Assembly: GCF_009915765.1 (NCBI RefSeq)
Contig: NZ_JAABLQ010000001.1
Location: forward strand, 682,001 to 746,000
Direction: 5' to 3'
DNA: 64,000 bases
Source of the DNA: Pannonibacter sp. XCT-53
Lineage (GTDB): Bacteria > Pseudomonadota > Alphaproteobacteria > Rhizobiales > Stappiaceae
Positions 35,726 through 42,972 of this stretch are shown piece by piece. Both the position numbers and the translations under genes were made by a program. Under the pieces are notes generated by a model. That model ran no database searches and had not been told where the DNA came from. It was given only the letters and a program-made list of their open reading frames with translations. Position 1 is the first letter of the stretch; every line of letters begins with the position of its first letter.

Positions 35726-37958
35726 CCCCTTTGCCCCGATCTCCAGCAGCGCCAGCCCGGCCCCTGCCGCCCCGGCGGCGGTGCCTGCCTGGCTCCCGGT
35801 GCTGCCTGTGCCGCCTAGCGCACCGAAGCCGCCGAGGGAACACCCGACGAAGGGCAGGCCGTCCGCAGTTTGGACTTATCGAAATGCCGCAGGCGCGGTT
35901 CTCGCCCTCGTGGCCCGGTTCGAAAAGCCGGATGGCGGCAAGGATGTCGTGCCTTTAACCTGGTGCCGAAATGTCGCCGGGCGCGAAGGGTGGCGCTGGA
36001 CGGCCATTCCCGAAAACCGGCCCCTGTACGCCCTCGACCGGCTCGCCCAGCGCCCGGACGCGGTCGTTATTGTGACCGAGGGCGAGAAGGCGGCGGACGC
36101 GGCAGCGGTGCTGTTGCCGGATCACGTCGCTACTACGTCAAGCGGTGGCGGCAAGGCGGCAGCGAAGTCTGACTGGTCGCCCTTGGCTGGGCGGGCGGTG
36201 GTCATCTGGCCGGACGCGGACGCGCCGGGCCGGGCCTATGCCGACGAGGTGGCCCGGCTCGCCCTGGCGGCGGGGGCTGTGTCCTTTCGCGTGATCGAGC
36301 CGCCGCAAGGCGTGGCGAAGGGGTGGGATGCGGCAGACGCCGTTCAAGAACGCTGGCACACGGCTAAAGTTCTGCATCTGTTGGCGACCGCTAAAGAAGT
36401 CGCACCCGCGCCACTAGGGAATGATTTTGCGCCAGTTAATGCAGCCATGCGCACCGCGCCGGAACCGGCTCCCGAGACGGCCCCGGACAACCCTGCCGAC
36501 ACCGCGAAGCAAGGGGGGCGCGGAAAACGCCGGGAGCGGAAGAACCCGCCGAAGCGCGATGCGTTTCTTGCATCACTGGATGCAGCGGACCTGTGGCACT
36601 CGCCGGAGAAGGTCGGGTTCGCGACGGTGCCAGTGAACGGGCATTTGGAACATTGGCGGCTCGACAGCGCCGCCTTTGCGCGATGGGCTGCGGGTCAATT
36701 TTACCGCGCGACCGGGAACGCGCCTGCCGGGCAAATGCTGGCCGATGCGTTGCGGGTGCTTCAGGTGCGGGCAATTGAGGAGGGCCCCTGTCACAAGACG
36801 TTTTTGCGAACGGCATGGGACGGGCAAGCCTGTTGGCTCGACCTATGTGACGACGCCTGGCGGGCGGTCCGGATCACTGGCAACGGCTGGGAAGTCGTCG
36901 CCCGTCCTTCGGTCAAGTTCCTGCGGGGCGAAACCATGCACGCCCTGCCGGAGCCGGAAGCCGGGCATTTAATTGAGGAACTGCGTGGTTTCATCAACGC
37001 TGACGACGGTGACTTCAGGCTAATCGTTGCCTGGCTCGTCGCGGCCCTCTGGGGGCGCGGCAGTGCGTTTCCGGTGCTTGCCCTGGGTGGTGAACAGGGT
37101 TCCGGCAAATCGACAATGGCGCGTCTGCTGCGGGGCTTGGTAGACCCTTCGGCAGTCTCCGGGCTGGCACAGCCGAAAGACGAGCGCGATCTCTTCACGA
37201 TGGCGATATCATCGCATGTCCTGTCATTCGACAATCTGTCGAAAGTGGAAAACTGGTTCAGCGATTCCGTCTGTCGCCTTTCGACCGGCAGCGGCTTTTT
37301 GACCCGAAAGCTTCACTCCGATGCTGAACCGTTCTGGTTTGCCGGATCGCGCCCAGTGCTGGTCAACGGCATCCCGTCCTTGACGGGGCGGGCGGACATG
37401 GCGGACCGGTCGCTAACCGTGCGCCTGCTTCGCATCGACGAGACAGCCCGGCAGTCTGAAGATGATTTCTGGGCGGCGTGGGAAGCTGTTCGCCCTGGCA
37501 TTATCGGGGCGTTGCTCGATGCGGTCGCGGCGGCTGTTCGGCGCTATGACGCGACCAAGCTTGAGCGGGCCCCGCGCATGGCAGACTTCGCCCGGCTCAT
37601 CGCAGCAGCGGAACCCGGCCTTGGCTGGACAGCTGGCGACTTCATGACAGCGTATGAAGCCAACCGCCGCGAGACGGCGGAAGCCGTGTTTGAGGGCGAT
37701 CCGGTTGCCGTGGCAATTGAGCGTTTAATGATCGAGGAACACCCGACCGGGCGTTGGGAAGGGACCGCAACGGCTTTGCTTGCTGCCCTTACGCGCTTGG
37801 GTGCGGAGGATGCGACGGGAGGCAAGTTCCTGCCCCTCAAGCCCAACACGCTTGGCGATGCCGTGGCCCGCGCCGCCCCGCTCCTGCGGGCAAAGGGCAT
37901 AGCGGTCGAGAAGCGCCGGGCCGCTGGAAGCCGGACGATCTTGATCACATGGCTTTGA
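35715..37958 (+). CDS. TOPRIM and P-loop primase-helicase
   Basis: 747 aa. A Pro/Ala-rich start is followed by a TOPRIM domain (about 115-185: VIVTEGEKAADAAAVL, VVIWPDADAPGRAYA with the E and DxD metal sites). After a basic linker (GGRGKRRERKNPPKR) comes a helicase-like ATPase with Walker A GGEQGSGKST (about residue 462) and HVLSFDNLS as Walker B-like strand. It should prime and unwind DNA for replication of the excised element. Similar arrangements occur in satellites and plasmid-like islands. Confidence 0.88.
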   Translation: MTIDPFAPISSSASPAPAAPAAVPAWLPVLPVPPSAPKPPREHPTKGRPSAVWTYRNAAGAVLALVARFEKPDGGKDVVPLTWCRNVAGREGWRWTAIPENRPLYALDRLAQRPDAVVIVTEGEKAADAAAVLLPDHVATTSSGGGKAAAKSDWSPLAGRAVVIWPDADAPGRAYADEVARLALAAGAVSFRVIEPPQGVAKGWDAADAVQERWHTAKVLHLLATAKEVAPAPLGNDFAPVNAAMRTAPEPAPETAPDNPADTAKQGGRGKRRERKNPPKRDAFLASLDAADLWHSPEKVGFATVPVNGHLEHWRLDSAAFARWAAGQFYRATGNAPAGQMLADALRVLQVRAIEEGPCHKTFLRTAWDGQACWLDLCDDAWRAVRITGNGWEVVARPSVKFLRGETMHALPEPEAGHLIEELRGFINADDGDFRLIVAWLVAALWGRGSAFPVLALGGEQGSGKSTMARLLRGLVDPSAVSGLAQPKDERDLFTMAISSHVLSFDNLSKVENWFSDSVCRLSTGSGFLTRKLHSDAEPFWFAGSRPVLVNGIPSLTGRADMADRSLTVRLLRIDETARQSEDDFWAAWEAVRPGIIGALLDAVAAAVRRYDATKLERAPRMADFARLIAAAEPGLGWTAGDFMTAYEANRRETAEAVFEGDPVAVAIERLMIEEHPTGRWEGTATALLAALTRLGAEDATGGKFLPLKPNTLGDAVARAAPLLRAKGIAVEKRRAAGSRTILITWL

Positions 37959-38245
37959 TCAGATTGGCGGGTGGAATAGTGTGTTTTGGTAAATTGCATT
38001 TTGAATTGGAGCCTCCCTTGCCCGTCGCAATCATCATCGCCCCTGATACCGTGCCCGCTATTCTCGAAGAAGCGGACGACGCGGCGCTCTTCGCGGCGGT
38101 CATTCGCCTGGCCGTGGTACCGCAAGAGGCAAAGGCCAGCCGGGAGGCCTTGCAGACCTGGCTTGCCGGGCTTCCCAGGCCGTCCGGATGGTTTGCCAAT
38201 GTCGAGGCAGCCCAGCGCGCGCTGGGGCCACGGGGCCGGGCCTGA
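37949..38245 (+). CDS. Small hypothetical protein after the primase-helicase
   Basis: 98 aa if started at ATG 37949, which overlaps the primase stop; alternatively TTG 38018 with GGAG upstream gives 75 aa starting at PVAIIIAPDTVPAILE. The segment AALFAAVIRLAVVPQEAKASREALQTWLAGLPRPSGWFANVEAA looks like a real helical protein and contains conserved-looking Trp. No family recognised. Confidence 0.55.
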   Translation: MALIRLAGGIVCFGKLHFELEPPLPVAIIIAPDTVPAILEEADDAALFAAVIRLAVVPQEAKASREALQTWLAGLPRPSGWFANVEAAQRALGPRGRA

Positions 38246-38638
38246 GGGACGATTGGCCGGACTAGGTTGCTGCTGGTCCAGCCAGACGGCATAGAGTAGC
38301 AACCGACTTCCGCCCTGCCGCCGCAGCGCTTGGCACTGCGGTTCGTATTCGTCTGGCGGATGGCCGCTCGGGCCTGCCACGGGCCATTTCCAATGCCTCA
38401 ACGCTGTGTCCGGATATTGGCAGAAGGCGGCGGACTTGGCCAAGGTCAGGCCGTACGCTGAGGCGAAATTGCCATTCGGTCTTTGCCTTCGTCCGCCGGT
38501 CGCGCGTGACACTGCCTTCTGGTCATTTCGGGTATACCTTTTTTGCACCACGCAAAGCGTTGGTGCAAAAAGGCATTTGCATAACCCTAAATAGACCGAT
38601 ACATATTGAACCACACAAAATAGACCGATGGGGTTCTT
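38246..38638. promoter_or_regulatory. Upstream region of the serine recombinase with dyad and direct repeats
   Basis: No gene is supported. A near-perfect inverted repeat at 38537-38573 (arms around TTTTGCACCA and TGGTGCAAAA, centre AAA) is followed by two direct copies of AAATAGACCGAT at 38589-38600 and 38618-38629, just before the recombinase ATG. Candidate operator or recombination (res-like) site. Confidence 0.55.
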
Positions 38639-39268
38639 ATGTTGGTCCGGGCTTATCTTCGTGCATCCACCAAGGAACAGGACGCCACCCGCGCCCGCGC
38701 TGCCCTCGACGCCTTCGCAAAGGAACGCGGTCTGAAGATTGCTGCGCGCTACATCGAGAACGAGAGCGGCGCAAGCCTCGACCGTCCCGAGCTGTTCCGC
38801 CTTCTGGCCGATTGCGAGCCTGGTGACATTTTGTTGATCGAACAGGTTGACCGCCTGTCCCGCCTGTCCGGTGATGACTGGAACCGGCTCAAGGCTGAGA
38901 TTTCTGCCCGAGGCGTGAAAGTCGTTGCCCTGGACCTGCCGACAAGCTGGACGCTCGCCAGCGCCACGGCAACCGACGAATTTTCCAGCCGCATGGCAGA
39001 GGCAATCAACGGTATGATGCTCGACATGCTGGCCGCGATTGCCCGGAAGGATTATGCGGACCGGCGGCGGCGGCAAGCTGAAGGTATCGCAAAGGCCAAG
39101 GCTGACGGTCGGTACACCGGGCGTCCGGCGAACGAGGCACGCAACGCCGCGATTGCGCGGATGCTGGAGCGTGGCGACAGCTGGTCAATGATCATGGCAG
39201 CAACGGGAGCTGCTAAGGGTACGATTGCGAAGCTCGCAAAGAAGATGAAAGAAGACGCAAGCGCCTAA
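38639..39268 (+). CDS. Serine recombinase (resolvase/invertase family)
   Basis: 209 aa. Catalytic S10 lies in YLRASTKEQ; LIEQVDRLSRLSGDDW and the MLDMLAAIARKDYADRRRRQAEGIAKAKADGRYTGR segment are standard for small resolvases, followed by a C-terminal HTH (SWSMIMAATGAAKGTIAKL). It may resolve dimers of the excised element or invert a segment. Second recombinase of the element besides the tyrosine integrase. Confidence 0.93.
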   Translation: MLVRAYLRASTKEQDATRARAALDAFAKERGLKIAARYIENESGASLDRPELFRLLADCEPGDILLIEQVDRLSRLSGDDWNRLKAEISARGVKVVALDLPTSWTLASATATDEFSSRMAEAINGMMLDMLAAIARKDYADRRRRQAEGIAKAKADGRYTGRPANEARNAAIARMLERGDSWSMIMAATGAAKGTIAKLAKKMKEDASA

Positions 39269-39328
39269 AATTGATGGAGTTTAATTAATATTACAAAACT
39301 GAAAATCAATAATTCTCTCTTGATCTAC

Positions 39329-39625
39329 TCATATCTCACAATAAACATGGGTCATTGTGCTGATTGACCTATTTTTCGCATCGCGCACTGCGGTTGACTT
39401 CTCATCTGTCACTTGCATTAGCGATACTTTATCGAGGATCAGCAGTTTCCAGCCTGTCTGTTCGCCACTCTCGCTGCCGCCCCGGACCTGCCACACAAAC
39501 ATGACTTCTTGTCTTTGCTTGTTGAGCCCCACCGCATGGACTTCAACAATGCGTTCAAGCCCATCTTAGCAGAGCTTTATCCGCTTACCCCGCCTTAGTG
39601 CATCACAAGCAATTTCCTTTCTCAT
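39329..39625 (-). pseudogene. Small gene interrupted by an in-frame TAA
   Basis: The frame from ATG 39625 reads MRKEIACDALRRGKRIKLC, hits TAA at 39566-39568 (codon 20), then continues DGLERIVEVHAVGLNKQRQEVM and on to a stop at 39329. The two parts join into one plausible 98-residue protein with a VEVHAVG...VWQVRGGS...GWK pattern that I recall only as an uncharacterised group. The stop probably replaces a Tyr codon. A shorter product could start at an internal GTG (39532). A run of 12 G lies directly before the ATG. Confidence 0.6.
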
Positions 39626-39629
39626 GCCG

Positions 39630-39641
39630 CCCCCCCCCCCC
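39630..39641. repeat. 12-base poly-C/G tract
   Basis: Twelve C on the + strand. On the minus strand it is a G run ending four bases before ATG 39625, where the ribosome site would be. Such tracts slip during replication. Confidence 0.85.
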
Positions 39642-40309
39642 AGCGTTCTTTGCAGTGAAATCAAACGGGCATTGCCGTTTACTTGTCAAACAGCCACGCA
39701 ATTGGCCTGAGGCTTCCCCTTCTCCCGCGCCCCCTACTTCCCGAGCCCGGCAAGCTGCCGCAGCTGTCTGCAATAGGATGGGGCCGGTAAGGGACCGTAC
39801 GGCTTCCCGCGATACCTCACGGGCCGGAAGGGCCCAGCATTTCACCAGTGGAGCGCTGTGCAAGTGATACACGCTTGCACGGGTACACGCGTCGAGGTGA
39901 ACGGATACCCCCCGGTCTTAGGGACCGTACAAAGACCTTGCCCCTAGCGGGGGCGATGACCTGCCGAATTCCGGCAGTCTGTCCCTGATGTGAAAGCCTA
40001 AACAACTAAACAAATCAGATGGTTGAGCCGGAGTCTCGCCTAAAGCGCAACCCATGGGCGAGGCGCTGGGCTGACTTGTGCGAGGCGCAATGACGACCGA
40101 ATGACGACCGCTGACAACCCCCGTCACTTCCTAAGTATTTGAAATCAAACGGAAATGACGACCATGACGACGATGACGACCCTTCTTTAATGAAATAGAG
40201 AAAAAGGGAATCAGCGTGAAGGGAAAGGGGAAGGCAGTGCAGTGTTTATATACTGCTTATACGGGCTATCAGGATGTAAGCCGGAATGACGCTAAGTTGT
40301 TGATTTTAT
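39642..40309. promoter_or_regulatory. Right end of element: candidate integrase arm sites
   Basis: ATGACGACC at 40090-40098, 40101-40109, 40155-40163 and 40173-40181, plus variant ATGACGACG at 40164-40172. CTGCTTATACGG at 40253-40264 matches the left end. GGGACCGTAC occurs at 39791-39800 and 39921-39930, and TTAGGGACCGT at 39918-39928 recurs at 32648-32658. No protein gene is supported. Confidence 0.6.
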
Positions 40310-40356
40310 TGGTGCCGGCAACAGGGTTCGAACCCGTGACCCCCTGATTACAAATC
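40310..40356. repeat. att site, right copy (47 bp) within tRNA-Thr
   Basis: Identical to 29229-29275. It covers the tRNA 3' end through the anticodon loop. Confidence 0.95.
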
Positions 40357-40385
40357 AGGTGCTCTACCTGCTGAGCTATACCGGC
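40310..40385 (-). tRNA. tRNA-Thr (anticodon UGU)
   Basis: Cloverleaf read on the minus strand: acceptor GCCGGTA pairs with TGCCGGC (one G-T), D arm AGCTCAGCAGGTAGAGC, anticodon arm CCTGA-TTTGTAA-TCAGG giving UGU, T arm ACGGGTTCGAACCCGT, encoded CCA. The 3' part is supplied by the integrated element and restores the gene. Confidence 0.97.
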
Positions 40386-40554
40386 GCCGTGGCGCGTTGT
40401 GGCCGAATGGGGGGCTTTTAGCAGAAAGCGGGCGTCGGTGCACCCCTTTCGCCACGGTTTTCAACGGGCGGATGGGCAAGCGGCGGGAGGGGGCCTCGGG
40501 CAGCACCCGCGTGCGGTGGCTGCGCCCGGCGTCGCCGCCGGGCGCTGTCCGACC

Positions 40555-40617
40555 GGTCTTGTCGGTTTGGCCGGTCTTGCCGATCTGGCCGGTCTTGTCA
40601 GTCTTGCGGTCTGGGCC
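40555..40617. repeat. 18-bp tandem repeat, about three copies
   Basis: GGTCTTGTCGGTTTGGCC at 40555, a variant at 40573, and a shortened third copy from 40591. It ends one base before the COG0523 gene stop. Confidence 0.75.
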
Positions 40618-40618
40618 C

Positions 40619-41824
40619 TCAGGCGGCGGACTTGCTCCAGAGGGGGAAGGGGTCGGCCATGTGGCGCCAGGCGGCCGGGGTGAAGCCCTTGGCGGGCACG
40701 AGGCACTCGGCCAGGTCCCGCCGCAGCGCCTCCTCGTCCATCGGGTCGCAGCCGATGAAGACCAGCTCCTGCCGCCGGTCGCCCCAGACCGGGTCGAGGT
40801 AGCCCTGCATGGACCGGTGCCAGTCGGGATGGTCCGGCCAGTAGGACTTCGGCACCGCCGACCACCAGAGGCCGCGCTTTTCGGTGCGCACCTGTGCGCC
40901 GGCCTGCGACAGTTCGCCGACGAAGTCCGGCCGTGTGGCGAGCCAGAAGAAGCCCTTGACGCGCACGACGCCGGGCCAGGAGCGGTTGATGAAGGCCTGC
41001 AGCTTTTCCGGGTCGAAGGGCTGGCGCGCGCGGAAGACGAAGGAGCGGATGCCGTATTCTTCGGTCTCTGGTGTGTGATCGGCGAAGCCGTTCAGTTCCT
41101 TGTACCAGAGCGGATGGGTGTGGGCGCGCTCGAAGTCGAAGCGGCCGGTGCCGAGAATGTCGGAGAGCGGCACCCGGCCGAAGTCGGCCTCCACCAGCCG
41201 TGCCTCCGGGTTCAGCGAGCGGATGATCTTGCGGGCGGCCTCCAGATCGGCGGGCGTGGCGCTGGAGACCTTGTTGAGCACGATCACGTCGGCAAACTCG
41301 ATCTGGTCGGTGAGCAGATCGATCAGCGTGCGCGTGTCGTCCTCGCCCAGCGACTGGCCGATGTCGGTGAGGCTGTCGACGGACGCGAAGTGGGCCAGCA
41401 GGCCGGCGGCGTCGACCACGGTGACCATGGTGTCGAGCCGGGCCACGTCGGAGAGGCTCTGGTCCTCCTCGTCGCGGAACTCGAAGGTGGAGGCGACCGG
41501 CAGCGGCTCCGAGATGCCGGTGGATTCGATGAGCAGGTAATCGAAGCGGCCTTCCGCCGCCAGACGCCGGACCTCGACCAGCAGATCATCGCGCAAGGTG
41601 CAGCAGATGCAGCCGTTGGTCATCTCGACCAGCGCTTCCTGGGTGCGCGACAGGTTGGCGCCGCCGTCGCGGATCAGGGCGGCGTCGATGTTCACCTCCG
41701 ACATGTCGTTGACGATGACGGCGACCTTCAGCCCCTCGCGGTTGGCGAGGACGTGGTTCAGCAGCGTGGTCTTGCCCGCGCCGAGGAACCCCGACAGCAC
41801 GGTGACCGGCAGGCGTTTGGTCAT
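40619..41824 (-). CDS. COG0523 (CobW-type) GTPase, probable zinc metallochaperone
   Basis: 401 aa. Walker [10 protein letters not shown] (12-20), the metal-binding [12 protein letters not shown] (C72, C74, C75), [10 protein letters not shown] switch and NKVS as G4 motif; a CobW C-terminal domain follows. The MSEVNID segment places it in the zinc-responsive ZigA/ZagA-like branch. Members hand metal to target enzymes, typically under zinc limitation. A Zur-like palindrome lies 24 bases upstream of the start. AGGAGGGAG precedes ATG 41824. Confidence 0.92.
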   Translation of the reverse strand: MTKRLPVTVLSGFLGAGKTTLLNHVLANREGLKVAVIVNDMSEVNIDAALIRDGGANLSRTQEALVEMTNGCICCTLRDDLLVEVRRLAAEGRFDYLLIESTGISEPLPVASTFEFRDEEDQSLSDVARLDTMVTVVDAAGLLAHFASVDSLTDIGQSLGEDDTRTLIDLLTDQIEFADVIVLNKVSSATPADLEAARKIIRSLNPEARLVEADFGRVPLSDILGTGRFDFERAHTHPLWYKELNGFADHTPETEEYGIRSFVFRARQPFDPEKLQAFINRSWPGVVRVKGFFWLATRPDFVGELSQAGAQVRTEKRGLWWSAVPKSYWPDHPDWHRSMQGYLDPVWGDRRQELVFIGCDPMDEEALRRDLAECLVPAKGFTPAAWRHMADPFPLWSKSAA

Positions 41825-41847
41825 GATCTCCCTCCTGCGGATTAAAA

Positions 41848-41862
41848 TGTAATAACGTTACA
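41848..41862. promoter_or_regulatory. Candidate Zur operator
   Basis: TGTAATAACGTTACA, a 15-bp palindrome (TGTAA-N5-TTACA) of the Zur type, in the promoter of the COG0523 GTPase gene. Confidence 0.75.
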
Positions 41863-41949
41863 CGTCTATAGCCGGCCCGTGTCCGCTTGCCAAGGCCTGC
41901 GGCAGCTTGACCACAGCGCGGTGCTTGACCTGGCGAGCAACAGAAAATA

Positions 41950-41964
41950 TGAGTGCAATTGTCA
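41950..41964. promoter_or_regulatory. Candidate RirA iron-responsive box
   Basis: TGA-GTGCAATTG-TCA fits TGA-N9-TCA, the operator of the Rhizobiales iron regulator RirA. It lies 48 bases before the HmuQ-like start. Confidence 0.6.
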
Positions 41965-42011
41965 TGTATTTGCGCGCGATCGCCGCGCGCCGGAACGAAA
42001 GGGCAGCCCGC

Positions 42012-42326
42012 ATGTTCATCGCCATGAACCGGTTCAAGGTGAAGGCCGGCAAGGAAGCGGAGTTCGAGGCCGTCTGGAAGGGGCGTGACTCGCGCCTGTC
42101 CGAAATGGCCGGGTTCCGCAGCTTCCACCTGCTGCAGGGACCGGCGGATGCGGAGGCCGGCATCACGCTCTATGCCTCGCATACGGTGTGGGAAAGCCGC
42201 GAGCACTTCCTGGCCTGGACAAAGTCCGAGCAGTTCCGCGAGGCCCATCGCAACGCCGGCGGCAACAAGGACCTCTATGCCGGTCCGCCCCAGTTCGAGG
42301 GCTTTGCCGCCGTCGAGGGCGCGTGA
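42012..42326 (+). CDS. HmuQ/IsdG-type heme-degrading monooxygenase
   Basis: 104 aa from ATG 42012 (AAAGGG upstream). MFIAMNRFKV opens an ABM fold; N6, W69 (LAWT) and H79 (EAHR) fall at the positions of the IsdG catalytic Asn, Trp and heme-ligand His, with the same 10-residue W-H spacing. It should free iron from heme in the cytosol. It resembles HmuQ/BhuO of rhizobia and Brucella. An iron box upstream supports control by iron. TGATG overlap couples it to the next gene. No heme-uptake genes are in view. Confidence 0.88.
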   Translation: MFIAMNRFKVKAGKEAEFEAVWKGRDSRLSEMAGFRSFHLLQGPADAEAGITLYASHTVWESREHFLAWTKSEQFREAHRNAGGNKDLYAGPPQFEGFAAVEGA

Positions 42327-42808
42327 TGGACGAGACCCCGAAGGACGGTCCGGCAGCAGGTGGTCCAAGCTGTGACGGCGGCGCGGCCATGCTGCTGGCG
42401 CGCGACGAACAGGCGGTGCTGCAGGTGCTGCGCTACCTCTGCCTGACCTATGCCCGGCCGCAGGCGCACAGCTGGGAACAGGCGCTGGTGCTGGCGGCTG
42501 ATGCCTTCGGGCCGGCGGTCGGCGGCGAGGTGGCCGTTGCCGTGATGCAGCTGATGCGCGCGATCCGCGTCACCCGGCGCACCACCTTCCGCTTCCGCGA
42601 TCCCCATTGCCCCTGCTGCCGTTCGCGCCTGTCGGAGGCGGAGGCGAAGGTCATCACGCTGGTCCGCGCGGCGCGCAAGGATCCGGCCCGTCCGGCACGG
42701 GTGGATGCGCTGATCCTGACCGAAGGCGCACCCACGGCAGCCGTGCTGGCCGAGGCCGAGCGGCTGGCCGCTGTGCTTGACCGGCGACTGATCGCACGCG
42801 CGGCGTGA
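42326..42808 (+). CDS. Unknown protein coupled to the heme monooxygenase
   Basis: 160 aa; ATG 42326 shares a base with the preceding stop. Helical N-terminal half (DEQAVLQVLRYLCLTYARPQAHSWEQAL), then FRFRDPHCPCCRSRLSEAEAKV with a CPCC cluster, then an Ala/Arg-rich C-terminus. The cysteines could bind a metal, heme or form a redox centre. No known family. Coupling to a heme-degrading enzyme under an iron box suggests a role in heme or iron handling; this is inference from context only. Confidence 0.7.
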   Translation: MDETPKDGPAAGGPSCDGGAAMLLARDEQAVLQVLRYLCLTYARPQAHSWEQALVLAADAFGPAVGGEVAVAVMQLMRAIRVTRRTTFRFRDPHCPCCRSRLSEAEAKVITLVRAARKDPARPARVDALILTEGAPTAAVLAEAERLAAVLDRRLIARAA

Positions 42809-42972
42809 CCCGCCTGGTGCTCTTTCAGGTCAACCTGGCGGGTTCAGGCCGGGTGAACCGGGAGCGGAGCGTCCCGGGCTTCAGGCGGCTGAAAAAACCC
42901 TCTGTGTCATTCCGGCTCGGCGCTGACCCTTGGCCGGGATGACGGGGGGAAGGTCCGGGCCTGTTGCCTGCT

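Larger units (their letters stand above)
29229..40356. mobile_element. 11.1-kb integrative element in tRNA-Thr(UGU)
   Basis: Bounded by a perfect 47-bp direct repeat made of the 3' part of tRNA-Thr plus its CCA. Within: tyrosine integrase, divergent XRE regulator and small-gene operon, iterons, an unknown cargo gene, AlpA-like HTH, a duplicated-domain protein, primase-like small protein, TOPRIM/P-loop primase-helicase, and serine recombinase. ATGACGACC motifs lie inside both ends in opposite orientation. No structural phage, terminase or transfer genes. The integrase sits at the end away from the intact tRNA. It resembles phage-satellite or mobilisable island architecture; the exact class is inference. 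Confidence 0.9.

Noticed and set aside
38406..38594. 62-aa + ORF before the serine recombinase
   Set aside because: It begins with GTG without a ribosome site and runs into the inverted repeat; no coding-like features.
37544..39076. 510-aa minus frame across primase end and serine recombinase
   Set aside because: It runs antisense to two well-supported genes and is compositionally a shadow.
39598..39872. Overlapping ~89-aa ORFs on both strands at the right end of the element
   Set aside because: They run through the poly-C tract, lack ribosome sites and resemble nothing; treated as non-coding.
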